A DNA stretch of 64,000 nucleotides from Benincasa hispida (lineage: Eukaryota; Streptophyta; Magnoliopsida; Cucurbitales; Cucurbitaceae), in the NCBI RefSeq assembly GCF_009727055.1, contig NC_052356.1, forward strand, positions 5,879,771 through 5,943,770, given 5' to 3'. A model generated the notes under the pieces. The model saw nothing but the letters and a program-made list of their open reading frames with translations, searched no databases and was not told the DNA's origin. Shown piece by piece: positions 22,201 through 34,194 of the stretch. Within the stretch, counting starts at the first letter, position 1. The number at the start of each line of letters is the position of its first letter. The position numbers and the translations under genes are program-made.

Positions 22201-22893
22201 AAAGAAAAATGTCTTCCTAAAATTAGTAGTTACTTGATTTGGAAATTTTCTCATGGACAAGGCAATCAAGTGAAATTTTTTCACTAAGTGGTAGCTCATA
22301 GAGAGACCAAACGATTATGGACATTATCTATATGATAGTTCATCAACTGGTCATAGCTAAACGATCGCGTTGCATTGTCTATACGATAGGCTGCCATCTT
22401 CTACACAATTGAGCACATCGTTTATACAATAGACTATGTCATCTCCCACTTACTTAATCATCTACACGATTGTTGTTCCTCCAGTCTCTTCCTCTAACCA
22501 AGTTCATGTAGAGCCCATAACTCCTGGATTCTCACACCGAAAATACCAAGGTAACCATTGTGGTGGTGTCTTTACTCGATTCGATTGATTTCGAAGGTCT
22601 AGAAGCCGTTCGTTGAGTTTTCATTATGACCATTGTGTTCGTGCTGGTGATTGTGTTGCACCGGTTGTTGTTGTTCTTGGACATTTGGAGACTGGTCGAG
22701 GGAGTTTGAAGAATGGTTTTTCAAAGGTACACATACTATATCCTTAATTGTCTTGTTAGCATGCTGTAATTTCGAGATGTTGCATGACCTGTTAATTTCC
22801 GTTCTTGTACTGTAATTGTTATGTTCAATTTCGAATGGAATTTGGAACGGTCATTCTACTGCTCATAGAAATCCTCATGTCTGATTTCCTTCA
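19265..22893 (+). mobile_element. Solo family A LTR inside the Athila pol, with CGATA target duplication
   Basis: Starts TGTTGGGATTGGTGTCC and ends GATTTCCTTCA. CGATA lies immediately on both sides (19260-19264 and 22894-22898). Removing the LTR and one CGATA gives an uninterrupted pol frame through SPI-HVV, so the insertion point is exact. No interior or second LTR is present; it is a solo LTR left by recombination. It is longer than the 14613 copy because another LTR sits in it at 19691-21784, and about 510 bases matching 15045-15555 are missing there. A CGATCG cluster lies at 22300-22460. Confidence 0.9.
19691..21784 (-). mobile_element. Nested gypsy-like LTR, minus strand
   Basis: The family A sequence breaks off after ACTTACATCT (19690) and TGTCACACCCTCTCCC begins, the reverse of a GGGTGTGACA LTR end. 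A minus-strand TATA motif (TTATAAATAGG, about 21000-21012) supports minus orientation. Family A sequence resumes at GAGTTTAGTC (21785). No target duplication is visible and family A sequence is missing at the junction, so the right border is approximate. An array of CATCGT(C/G)TAACGC-like words (21295-21785) lies upstream of the TATA motif in the U3 position. Confidence 0.55.
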
Positions 22894-25457
22894 CGATACA
22901 TGTGGTACTGAAGAAAACTGGGATGACCATTGTGAAAGATGAAAAAAATAGATGATCCCAATGAGAGTGCAAAACGGTTGGAGAATGTGTATAAACTTCA
23001 GAAAACTCAACGAGGTAACAAAAAAAGATCATTTTCCTATACGTTTTATTGACCAAATGGTTGAACAATTAGCCAGGAAACCATATTTTTGTTTTCTTGA
23101 CGGTTTTTCTAGATTTTATCAAATACCAATAGCACAGGAAGATCAAGAAAATACTACTTTTACTTGCACTTATGGTACATATGCATTTAGAAGAATTCCA
23201 TTTGGGCTGTGTAATGCCCCAGGTACGTTTCAGCGATGCATAATGAGCATTTTCTCTGATTATGTAGAAAAGTGCATAGAGATTTTCATGGATGACTTCA
23301 CTGTGTATGGTAATTCTTTCGAAGATTGTTTGCACGATTTGAGTTCGATTTTGAAAAGATACATAGAAACAAATTTGGTTTTGAATTATGAAAAATGTCA
23401 CTTCATGGCTTCTCACGGAATAGTTTTAGGACACCTTGTATCTTCTAAGGGCATAGAAGTTGATAAAGCAAAAATAAATGTTATAGCTAACATTCCCTAT
23501 CCTAAAAAAATTAGGGAAGTGTGCTCTTTTCTTGGTAGTGTAGGGTTCTAAAGGAGGTTCATTAAGGACTTTTCAAAAATTGCATTCCCTTTGTCAAGAT
23601 TACTTCAAAAAGATGTCGTATTTGATTTCAATGAATGCATGGAGCCTTTGACACACTCAATGAGAAGTTAACATCAACTCCAATCCTTTAACCACCCCGA
23701 TGGGAATTTCCATTTGAGATCGCATCACAACCTAGCAGTAGGGGCAGTATTAGGAAAAAGAGTTGACAATAAGTGCCATGTGATTTGTTTCGCATCTAGA
23801 ACGCTCAATTGATCTCAAATCAATTATTCAACAATAGAAAAAGAATTTCTTTCTATAATTTTTGCTTTGGATAAATTTAGATCTTATATTCTCAATTTTC
23901 CAATAGTTGTTTACACTGACCACACTGCTCTCAGGTACCTAATGACAAAGAAAGAATCAAAGCCCAGACTTGTCAAATGGATCCTTCTTTTGCAAGAGTT
24001 CAACTTAACTATCAAAGACAGAAAAGGATTCGAATTCAGTGGCCAACCATCTAAGTTGAATCAAACAAGAATAAGAGTTAATTCTAATTAGAGAAGACTT
24101 TCCTGACGAACACGTTTTCAAGGTAACTGCTTTTTTACTATGGTATGCCAACATGGTAAATTACTTTGTTACAGGTAAGTTTCCCCTTAACATGTCTTCA
24201 TCTAGAAGATCTAAACTAAAAAGTGAGTCTAAATACTTTGTATGGGATCCTCCTTATCTATGAAAATTTTGTTCTGATCATATCATTAGGAGATGTGTCT
24301 CTAATGAAGAATTTGAGTCTGTTTTGTCATTTTGTTATGAACATGCATGTAGAGGTCATTTTAGTCCAAAACGAACAATTAGAAAAATTTTAGATTCAAG
24401 ACTATTCTGGAATTCTCTTTTTTCCGATTCATATGCATATTCCAAGTCTTGTGAAAAATGTCAAAAATTCGGATCTTTGTCTACAAGAAATGAAATGCCT
24501 CTCAATTCTATTCTTGTTTGTGAAATATTTGACATATGAGGCTTAGATTTCATGGGTCAATTTCCTTCTTCGTTTGGTTATTTATACATTTTGCTTGAAA
24601 TGGATTATGTTTCCAAGTAGGTCGAGGCAATCCCCATTAGAACAATTGATTCATCTATTGTTATGAAATTCTTAAAAGAATAACATCTTTTCTAGATTTG
24701 GGATCCCTAGAGCCATTATAAGTGATGAAGGAACGCATTTTTGCAATAGGACCGTAGAGACATTATTGAGGAAATACGGAGCATGTCGCAACCCTGTATC
24801 ATCCTCAAACAAATGGCCAAGCAAAAATTTCAAATAGAAAAGTGAAAAACATTTTAGAAAAGACTGTAAACCTGAAAAGAAAAGATTGGAATTCCAAACT
24901 TAATTATGTGCTTTGGGATTATAGAACTGCTTTTAAGATGCCCATAAGAACAACCCCGTACAAAATTGTATATGGCAAGACATGTCATCTGCTAGTAGAG
25001 GTTGAACACAAAGCGTATTAGGCAATGTATAAAGAGAAAGACTCCTAGAGTTACGAAAATTAAAATGATGTAATTTGAATCTAGCCCAAGCCAGAAAGGA
25101 AAGACTCCTAGAGTTACGAAAATTGGAAGAATTAAGACGATGCTGATGAAAATTCAAAAATTTATAAAGAGAAAAACAAAAATTTTCATGAAAATGGCTT
25201 AATAAGAAATGACTTCAAAGTTGGACAAAAAGTTTTGCTTTACAATTCTAGGTTAAAATTGATGCCTGGAAAACTCAAGTCCAAGTGGCTTGGTCATTTT
25301 GAAATTACTAATGTTTTCTCTGATGGCACAGTCGAAATAAAAAGCCTTGAAACAGGAAAAATCTTCAAGGTGAATGGGCACAGGCTCAAAATCTATAATG
25401 AAGGGCATGTAAACCAAGTCCACTTAGATTTGTGTTTAACTAATCCCTCATATACTT

Positions 25458-27200
25458 GACACCCCTCCTCATCAACGTCGAGCAAACGACGCTAAAAATT
25501 TGCAACAGGACAAATTTTCTTCTTTTCTTTTTCTAATTTTTCTTTTTTTTTTTTTTTTGCTTATTTTTGCATATTTTTTACTAATAAAAAGAATAATTGA
25601 TTCTTCTCTTTTTCTTGTTAGGTGATTAACTCAATAAACAAGAAGAGAAAAGGGAGCTCTCAAATATAAAAAATAAAAAAATAAGGAAATTCTCTCTCAA
25701 GCAAATAAATGATCAACAAAACCAGGGAAGTTTCTCTCTACATCTCTTTCTTTTTGTTTCTTGACTTCATTTGCTTATTTTAAATATTGAGGACAATGTT
25801 CCATCTTTAAGTTGCGGGTGAGTAAACGTTGCATGTTTTTTGTATCCTTTTTGGTATTCTTTGATTAGTGTTAAAATTAAAAATAAGCCTCACTAAAAAT
25901 TTTTGCTTTATAATGATCTATATAGAATCATATATGCATGTTGGAAATGTCTAGAACTCTTGAGCATCTGAGCTTGGGCTAATAGATTGTTGATTACTTA
26001 GATTGATTACATAGATTTTGTGACTCTGATCAGACATATCTAAATAAATTTGAGGCTTTGATTCATCTTGATAGCGTAGTTTTGATTCTTTTAAAAACAT
26101 ATCTATTGAATTCTTTATGCTTAAAAAAAACCATTTTGCTTTGAATGTAATAAATTCATATTTGCACGTTCAAGAATCTCAATCACTTTGTTCTATGCAT
26201 CATTTGTTTTACTCAATCTCTTGATTTTTATCAATGAAATTTTGATGACGCACTCTTTCAAGTAAGGATACAAACAAAATTTTAGATCTCTTACAATTTT
26301 TCTTAACAAAATTTTGGAACTCATCTTTCAAAAGAAACTTTCTTTTCTTTGTTAACTTCATAAAAAAATTGAATACTTAGTCTTTTAGATTTATTTAGAA
26401 TCTTAAAACTCTTAGAAACATCATATCTTTGTTACCCTGACAGGACAAATTTTGGTCTAAGAACAACCATATTGTTTTAGAGGCAAGTCTAGACAAAGAG
26501 GAGTGAAAAAGGGTCTATATCATAAAATAAAATAAAAAATTGCTAGCATAAAAAAAATAATAAAGCAAATTTGTAGAGGTGAAAAGAGCTACCTTCATCG
26601 TGTTTCTGTTAGGGCCTGCGAGAAAAGAATGATAGGTTCTCGGTGGTGCGTGTATGAAAACTATCCCTCTAAGTGAAAGAAATGGCAACTACATTTTGTG
26701 TGCATGAGTTTAAAAAGGGCCCTTGCCTTAGAATTGCTTCTCTTCAATGCAAGTTAAGTATATCATAGACCGATAACCGGGTTAGTGTAGGGCGAAGAGG
26801 AATTGAGAGTTGGATGTCTCCTTTCTATTAGTTTTGGCCTTTAAGTAAACTAAAACTAGGTAGTCTTTTCTTTTATAATTTTGCAAGAAAAAGACTTCAG
26901 ATTTCTTTTCAAAATAAGCTTCAAACTTTTGTTAGCAAAACTTTAAATTTCTAAATACTTGCTTATATCCTTACTTCCTTGATTATTGTGAAAAGAGATG
27001 AGAATCAATTCATTGTATAAGACACTTGAATGTATAGACCATTTGAATGTAAGGATGAAAATGTGCCAACTTGTATAATCAATTTTGAATAAATGAATGA
27101 AACTTTGAATAAACAATAAACAATCCATTTTTGCTTGAATATATGCATACTTCTACTTTTGACTTGTTCGGGATGACTAAGATCTAAGTTTGGGGTATTT
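25458..27200 (+). mobile_element. Athila 3' non-coding region up to the polypurine tract
   Basis: Downstream of the pol stop there is no reading frame of note. The motif 'attgaggacaatgttccat' with 'taagttgcgggtg' (about 25785-25820) is typical of the stretch after pol in plant Athila/Tat elements. A T-run lies at about 25540-25557. It ends with AAGTTTGGGGTATT (27187-27200), a polypurine-tract-like sequence. No env-like gene is readable. Confidence 0.6.
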
Positions 27201-28546
27201 TGATAGCTCTTGTACCAAAGAACCACATAACAAGAAGATCCAGTACAATTCAACACACTTCAGCAATGCTTGCAGCGTCACAACGCTCCTCACAACACTG
27301 AGTTTGACGCTAGCTCAAAGCTTGAACACAAAATGCACCTATTTGCTACAAAAATAGGGCAACGTCGCAACACTCCAGAAATTGACGAAATTGTCTGTGC
27401 GCGTGTGTGCCTTATGCAACCAAGCGTCAGTGCAGCATCACGACTCAAGCCCAACGCTTATTGGTTTTTTTACGATTTAGCGTTGTAATGCTAACCTTGG
27501 CATCAAGACGTTACACCTGTTGATAAAAAAAAAAAAAAGCAGTGGTTTCATTTTCAGCAAAGAAGGGAGGAGAGAAAAACTTCATTTTTGCGTTGATAGA
27601 GAACTTAGAATGAAAATAGAGAGAAAATTACTCAACTTTGTGTTTTGTAGGAGAGATTCTTGTAAGTTTTAAAATTCTCTAGTGAATTGATTGATGAAAT
27701 TCATCATACTTTCAAGAACTTCTTCAAGATTTCTTATCTTCATGGCTAGGTAATTCTTTTTCTTGGGAATTCTTAATTCTAGGTCTAATTCTTGAGTTCT
27801 TTTTTTATATTTTCTTGAATTGTGTTCATCTTTGTATGTTCTTGGGCTGATTTTGAATGGAAATTAGTGGATGATAATTGACGCTTTGAGTCCATTGAAT
27901 TCTTGTATGTAATTATTGCTTGATACTATTGCATAATAGTGAGATAGGCTACAAAATTAAGTTTTCTTGTGTTAATTAGGACTTTTTCCGAATTTAACTC
28001 TTGAAATTCTTAATTAGAACATTTATTTAATCTTGAATCTTACTTTATTGTGTTTCTTGAATGTCACAATCTTGATAACTCATGTCCTTAAAGCAATTTA
28101 AGAAAAGAACATGATAAATGCTATATGGAAGTGTTTTTTTTACTTAGATTAGGGCTAATTAATGTGATTCATGTTAATTAGCTATATGGGTGCTGAAGGG
28201 CTTTTCCTTAAGGGATTTTGGGATGTTGAGTTTTCAAGCATTATTCAAGAACAATGATAGGATTAAACCTAGTACAAGAATTCTCAAGAACCTTATTCTA
28301 TCAACTTTCTTCTAACAAAAATAGTGAGTTTGTGTTACAATTTGCTTTTAAGTTGATTCTAGTTAGTTTTTAATCTTTTTACAACCCCCCCCNCCCCCCC
28401 CGACAATTACTATCTTTTTGAGTTCAAGGATTATTTTTTGGCCAATTAATACAGGTTCCCTTGGGATTGACCTATTAGTTGTTAGAGTCTTATAAATTCA
28501 TTTGCTTAGGCAATATAGAATTAACGACACCTATTTTCTTGCACCA
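27201..28546 (+). mobile_element. Probable 3' LTR of the Athila-type element
   Basis: Begins TGATAGCTCTTGTACC right after the purine tract. It ends near 'cctattttcttgcacca' (about 28546); the exact end is uncertain because the 5' LTR is not in the window. A C-run at about 28385-28401 contains an undetermined base (28393). The open frame at 27270-27488 is not a recognised gene. Confidence 0.5.
28393..28393. other. Undetermined base in a C-run
   Basis: A single N within 16 C residues (28385-28401). A second N sits in a (TA)n run at 45532. Both mark homopolymer or dinucleotide runs where the assembly is unsure. Confidence 0.9.
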
Positions 28547-29849
28547 AACATTTAACATCTTGTTTTTTGTTTGTAGGTTCTTTTCCTTTGTCCTAAAAGA
28601 AGAAGAAGATCAATTTAAGCGCGAGCCTTTTTAGCACCATCTCGTGCACGTAAACGTCATCGGGGGATGTTTTTCATTCCCTTGACTCTTTTATTTTACC
28701 GGGCTTAGATTAAAGTTGGGAGTGGGGTATGTTGTGATAATTTGGGATCCTTGAGCGTTGTGCTTGGACAATGTTTGTGTGCTTGAATTGCTTGTTTGCT
28801 CTTTTGTTTGGTTTGTTATGATGAATAGTTTATGATGCACCCTATTTGTGAATAGGTTTGCATGAAATAATGTTTGAAGAGCATATCATGATTTTTAACC
28901 CGTTTTAAAAAAATTTCTTATCTCTCATGCATCTTTAAGTCCTTTGTCTGGCGAAATTGGGTCTTGCATATTTAGAGTGATATTATTTGGCTTATATTTT
29001 TGTTGTCACCCTAAAAGGCCTAGGTGATAGGTGTTAAGTAACCAAAAGCTCAACCTAGTAATACATGCCTAAGTTTTTTGCCAAACTCTTGTTTTGTATT
29101 GTAAAAACCAAGTGTATTGTAAAATAAAAGAAAGTTTGTAAAAGGCAAAGCATGTTGTAGAGTAAAAGAAAATTTGTATGTTATTTTTTTAAGGGGAATT
29201 ACTCCTCTTTCTTGGGGTTATGATTAATCTTGGGTAGCCATGACACCCATAGTTTCCCTCTGAGCTAAAGTATCCCTGAGGAATGAGTAAGCTTCGACAC
29301 CTTGTTAGAAGACTTTAAGTTCAGTTCAATAAAAAAAACGTTTTGACAATCCCTTACTTCAAGGATACGTAAGCAACTTAAAGAAATTTAAGTTCATTCC
29401 ATAAAATAATATATCACACAAATAGGGGTGTCATAACCAACTAAGTAATTAGTGCTACCAAAGTGATATTGTTCAACCAACTAAGTAATTAGTGCTACCA
29501 AAGTGATATTATTCAATCCCATTGAATAATGAAACCCCAAATAAGATATGCATGTCTATTGGGGGGAGTACATTAAATTGGGGGAAAAGTAACAAATTCA
29601 AAATTTTCATTCCTTGTAAAGAGGTGATACAGTAAATTGAAGACACGCGCTACTTGAGACTATACAAGTTGGATGTATACAAAAAGGTCTTCACTAAAAA
29701 AAAAAACAAATCAATCTTCTCTTCGCTCTCTTAAATAAAACTTCTAAATGTTGGATGTCGCTTGCTTTGAGTTTCACCTAAAGTTTGATGCTTCGTCTTC
29801 AAGTATTGAGGTAATTTAAAATCAAGCTTAGAAGTTTCGTTGATGCTTC
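28547..29849. other. Non-coding; 40-bp tandem duplication at 29435-29514
   Basis: A second purine-tract-like motif 'aaagttgggagtggggtatg' occurs near 28713, so retroelement interior sequence probably continues here. The block AACCAACTAAGTAATTAGTG starting at 29435 is repeated at 29475 with one difference. No gene is seen. Confidence 0.5.
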
Positions 29850-30590
29850 CTCAAAATCAAGATCGGAGTTGCTTCGTTTCATCTTCAAGTTCAAGGCCAG
29901 AGGCTGCTTTGCTTCGTCTTCAAGTTCAAGGTCGGAGGCTGCTTTGCTTCGACTTCAAGTTTAAGGTCGGAGGCTACTTTGCTTCGACTTCAAGTTTAAG
30001 GTTGGAGGTTGCTTCGCTTTGTCTACAAGTTCGAGGTTGGAGGCTGTTTCGCTTCGTCTGCAAGTTCGAGGTCAGAAGCTACTTCGCTTCGTCTTCAAGT
30101 TCGAGGCCGGAGGTTGCTTCGCTTCGTCTTCAAGTTTGAGGTCAGAGGTTGCTTCACTTCGTCTTCAAGTTCGAGGTCGGAGGTTGCTTCGCTTCGTCTT
30201 CAAGTTTGAGGTCAGAGGCTGCTTCGCTTCATCTTCAAGTTCAAGGTCGGAGGTTGCTTCGCTTTGTCTTCAAGTTCAAGGTTGGAGGTTGCTTCGCTTC
30301 GTCTTCAAGTTCAAGGTCGAAGGCTGCTTCGCTTCATCTTCAAGTTAAAGGTTGGAGGCTGCTTTGCTTCGTCTTCAAGTTCAAGGTTGGAGGCTACTTC
30401 GCTTCGTCTTCAAGTTCAAGGTCGGAGGCTACTTCACTTCGTCTTCAAGATCGAAGACCACTTTGCTCCATCTTCAAGCTCAAGATCAAAGGCCGCTTTG
30501 CTCCATCTTCAAGCTCAAGATTGAAGGTCGCTTCACTCTATCTTCAAGTTCAAGTCTAGTTTGGCTCATTCCTCAAGTTTTTCAAGTTCA
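29850..30590 (+). repeat. 35-bp minisatellite, about 20 copies
   Basis: A 35-base unit (core GCTTCGTCTTCAAGTTCAAG, then 'gtcggaggctgcttc') repeats head-to-tail. The word AGGCT/AGGTT falls at 29901, 29936, 29971 and 30006, exactly 35 apart. Units near 30445-30560 are diverged and one is shortened. Because 35 is not a multiple of three and the unit lacks stops, all three plus frames stay open for long distances, giving overlapping Ser/Arg/Leu-rich frames. None has a separate start context or known domain, so I treat this as non-coding repeat. Confidence 0.9.
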
Positions 30591-31012
30591 AGTTTGGTGC
30601 ATGTTTGAAGTTTAATTTCCTCTTCAAACTTGATATCAGTGACTTCGTTGCCACCTCATTTTAAGCTTGATGATTTCATCACTACACTGCCCTAGAAAAA
30701 CCAATAGAGGCAAGTTATTAAAATAAGAAAAATAATGCATCAAGAAAGAAAACCTAAAAGATTAAAAAAAAAAAAAAAAGAGAGAGAGAGATGGTGAATT
30801 AAAAAATTGTAGCATAAAGAAAAGGTGAATGGTGAACAATGTTCCAAAAACAAATTTGGTGTCTTCTTCCTTTTTTTTCTAAGTCAAAGGGGGGCAAAAT
30901 AAATTTTAAAAAATAAAAATAAATAATTTGTAAAAATAAGGCTTGAAAAAGAAAAAAGAAAAGAAGGAAAAAAAGAAAGAAAAAAGGGAAATTATTTCAA
31001 ATGGTAAAACTG
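30591..31012. other. Low-complexity A-rich stretch
   Basis: Poly-A and (AG)n runs (about 30763-30790 and 30945-30990). No gene. Confidence 0.5.
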
Positions 31013-31143
31013 TTGAAAATATTTACCAGATATAACAAAATTTTAGAACTATCAATGATAGACACTGATAGACTTCTATCAGTGTCTATCAGTATCTATC
31101 ATTGATAATTCTAAAATTTTACTACATTTTGTAAATATTTTAG
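31013..31143. mobile_element. Fold-back (MITE-like) element
   Basis: The left arm (AAAATATTTAC..., AAAATTTTAGAACTATCAAT, GATAGACACTGATAG) is mirrored by the right arm around a centre near 31074 (GATAGACTTCTATC). Almost the whole 130 bases can pair into one hairpin. It has no coding capacity. A clear target duplication is not visible, so the superfamily is not assigned. Confidence 0.7.
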
Positions 31144-31359
31144 TTTATTTTTCTATATTTAAAAATAACCCAAGAAAAAGTTGTAAACATTTTTAAAAAG
31201 GGGGAAGGCAATTATTAGAAAAAAGAGAAATAAAACAAAACAAAAATAAAGAAGAAAAAAACCTTCAGCTTAAAGGGGAAAAAAAGCTTCTGGAAGAAGA
31301 GGAAAAAGAAAAGGAAAAGTGGAAATTAAGAAAGAAAAAAAAAGGGAAAATTAAAATAA
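31144..31359. other. Low-complexity A-rich spacer
   Basis: Poly-A and AAG-rich sequence between the fold-back element and the candidate MULE left end. No gene is seen. Confidence 0.4.
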
Positions 31360-31441
31360 TATAGTAGTTTTGAAAATAATTTATAAAAATATTGTAGTTT
31401 TGAAACTATTTACAAAAATATAGTTTTTTTTTTTTTAATAA

Positions 31442-31625
31442 GTCGAGGGACGAAAATTCGACCAACCTAGGTCAAATTTTCAACACTTGACCTTTATTTA
31501 TTTATTTTTTTTTACAATTTTCCATTTTATAAATTGTATGTCGAGTGTTGAAAATTCGACCTACCTAGGTCAAATTTTCAACATTCGACCTTTGTTTTTT
31601 TTTTTAATTTTCCATTTTATAAAAA
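31442..31625. repeat. 108-bp tandem duplication with internal palindrome
   Basis: GTCGAG starts at 31442 and again at 31550. Each copy contains GAAAATTCGACC, then CCTAGGTCAAATTTTC, an inverted pair centred on CCTAGG, followed by a T-run and 'ttttccattttataaa'. Similar GGTCGAG palindromes occur at about 40683-40712 and 42480-42620. Confidence 0.75.
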
Positions 31626-31760
31626 TAATTTCTAAAAATATTTTATTATTTTATTATTTTATTTAAACTCTAAAAAGAATAAATTAAAAAAAATAATATC
31701 TCATAAAAATAAAAAAATGTAAATTAAAATATCTCGTTTATATAAATATAATTACAAAAA

Positions 31761-33787
31761 TTAATGTGTCCCACAAGGCAAACGTCGTCGATTTCGAGCT
31801 GGTTGTCGTCGTTGACTTCGAACTTGAGGTTGCTCTAGTTCTTCTTGATGTTGCTCTGGTACCTCTGCAGGCGTTTCATGATATAAATATTCATTATGCT
31901 CTCCATGACCCCAACCATGTCCATGCACATATGAAGACGAAGGACCAGCCTCTGAGTCATAATATCCTGAACTAAATCCTGGCATCATCATCGGACTAAC
32001 ATAATCAATTTAACTCTGCATCTGCATCATAGAGGGAAACTCTTCCACATTATGGGCAACCTCATCAAACTCATCCTCTTCTCGTACAGGTCCTCTACGT
32101 CTAGGAGCTGGTAGAGGAACAATAGGTATATCGTACATATAATGTATCTCCTCCATATAACTTTGGTTGTCACTACATATAGCAATAACCTAGTTCGGAT
32201 CATTCGCAACATCACGGAGTCTATTGTTGTTCGATCTCTGTGAATTATAAAATAATTAGATAATATTTAAAATAAATTTAAATTAAAAATAATTAGATAA
32301 TATTCATTCATTTACCAGGTGACCCATAGCTGCTCCCTAGCGAGTGACGTAGCACCTTGTGATATTATTATACCAATGAATATAGTCTTGAGTGACATAC
32401 CTGTCAAATTGTTTAATAGAAACCCCAATTGCAATAAACCTTATACGATAGTGTCGTCGCACTACCAAATGTGCAACTTTTTCGAACCAATTTACAGTCC
32501 TTAAGTCGATATCATGCAGTAGGGGTTCAGTATTACAAGGCGATAGGACATTCTGCTAAAAACCGAATTGTCTCATCACCCTGTCAGGAAGATGTCAATC
32601 ACCAATGTGAAAACATATAAGAGGACTCATCGTCCGCCATATGTTTTGACCATTCATACAGAAATTGGGCAAAGTATGCATAATAATTTTGTACGGCTCC
32701 CAAATAACCTGAAACACAAAATATTATATTGGAGAACATTAAAGACAAAAACAATAAAAATGTGTATAAAATAATCAATTAGGTTCAATGTAATGTACCT
32801 GATCAGGTTGAAGCAGATCAAACATGTATCTGTACTGGCTAACTACATGTGTGGTTGTCCTAGTCACATAAAATTTGTCTCTCTACCTAAATTTTTAAAT
32901 TGATAATTCAGAATCTAAATTAACTAAATCAGTGATATAAAAATTCAATTGAATTAAAATAACATACCGAGAACCGTAGGCTCGTCTAGCTAACTGAGCA
33001 TCATTAACATATTGTAGCTGTGGAGCCATTGTTGAAATCGCTCCCAAGCCCATAGTTACAAAAGTATGAGAGGTCGAGCTATCTCACGAACCTCAGGTCT
33101 TGTTGCTTTGCATAGTTGTCTATACAACCATGCCAAACATGCTCCACCCCGCGAATACCGCCTCGCATCATAGAGGTTAGCTAATAGTGGCAAGAACATC
33201 AAGTAAACAAAATTAATTGATTTGTCGGAAAACAGACTTCCACCCATCATTTGTAGTATATATGCTTGTGCATATTTTATGATGGTTTCCTCATCTGCAT
33301 CATCTGCGAGCTTATGGAATTGTGTTCCTAACCATATCAAACTTAACCTTGATCCTTTAATTTTGTCGGCAGGTGGGGTCACACCTAGGTACGATTGACA
33401 AACTTGTGACCAGTCATCGTACATCACTCCGATGACTGGCGTACCATCAACAGGTAACCACAACAACACTTCTATGTCTTGTAGAGTGATAGTGCACTCT
33501 CTAATAGACATATGAAATGTATGCGTCTCAGGCCTCCATCTCTTGAACAAGGTTGTGATCAGATGCCAGTCCAACTGAATAAATCCCAATCTGGCAACCC
33601 CATAGAATCTAAATGTGCACAGTAGTGGTAGTATTCGAGGGTGGAATGGGATAGTGCACTAGAGAACTGCCTCTTGATACTTGCAAGATATTTTTCCAGT
33701 AGTACGATCTCGCCATACAACAGATGATCGATGACTGGACTGGTCATACAAAACATCGGGATCAACTAGTCCTAGGTTTAAAGCCAT
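31761..33787 (-). pseudogene. Plant mobile domain (PMD, MAIN-like) protein, broken
   Basis: A minus-strand ATG at 33787 opens MALNLGLVDPDVLYDQSSHR, the usual start of transposon PMD proteins. An in-frame stop follows before the main block. The block 33589-33056 carries RWRPETHTFHM, ITLQDIEVLLWLPVDG and RYSRGGACLAWLYRQLC, all PMD hallmarks. Later pieces appear at about 32900-32790 (YRYMFDLLQPDQ before a GT), at 32715-32450 (ICFHIGD, then LHDIDLRTVNW) and as a Pro/Gln/Arg-rich tail ending RRLPCGTH at 31761. Introns and several stops separate them. PMD proteins occur both as host silencing factors and as passengers in MULEs and gypsy elements; the MULE neighbour argues for the latter. Confidence 0.8.
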
Positions 33788-34194
33788 GATCTGAAAGAAA
33801 AAAATATTTATTTCTCAATAAAAAAAATATTTATTTCTCAACTAGAAGAATAATGTACAACTTAATTAACTTAATTAAATAATGTACAACTTAATTAAAA
33901 AAAATAATGTACAACTTTATAAATTATAATAAAACAATTGAATATACAATAAAAGTATCTACACTTAATTAAATATACATGATAAAAAGATTATTTATTT
34001 CTCAATTAAATAATGTACAACTTAATTAAAATAATAATGTACGACTTAATTAAAAGAATAATGTACAAATTTATTAAAAGAAATTGAATATACAATAAAT
34101 TATAATAAAAAATTGAATATACCATAAATTATAATAAAAAGATTGAATACACAATAAAATGAATATATAATAAAAAAAATTATTTATTTCTCAA

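Larger units (their letters stand above)
18958..25457 (+). pseudogene. Athila-type Ty3/gypsy pol, split by an LTR and broken
   Basis: The pol reading frame is open at 18958-19264 (with LPSHFKYVFLG, then PQRRLNPTMKEIVHKEILKLL, residues just before the reverse transcriptase). It resumes in frame at 22894 after the LTR insertion. The reverse transcriptase continues to 23548 with FMDDF as its catalytic motif (about 23287), then a TAA where the family has Tyr (23549). RNase H follows (about 23680-24091), then an HHCC-type integrase zinc finger (24324-24539; CEKC). The integrase core has GLDFMG and ISDEGTHF, but Lys (AAA, 24824-24826) where the catalytic Glu of GQAE should be. The integrase C-terminal part (25235-25457) is readable. 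A piece upstream of the 19120 LEDGAK motif seems deleted. Not functional. Confidence 0.9.

Noticed and set aside
14613..22893. Reading 14613-16732 and 19265-22893 as the two LTRs of one element
   Set aside because: The second LTR has its own CGATA duplication and its flanks join into one continuous pol frame, so it is an independent solo LTR.
22856..23416. Minus-strand frames opposite the Athila reverse transcriptase
   Set aside because: Antisense shadows of the pol frame.
29840..30615. Set of overlapping Ser/Arg-rich open frames that could be read as repeat proteins
   Set aside because: They are three phases of the same 35-bp minisatellite; no flanking coding sequence or domain.
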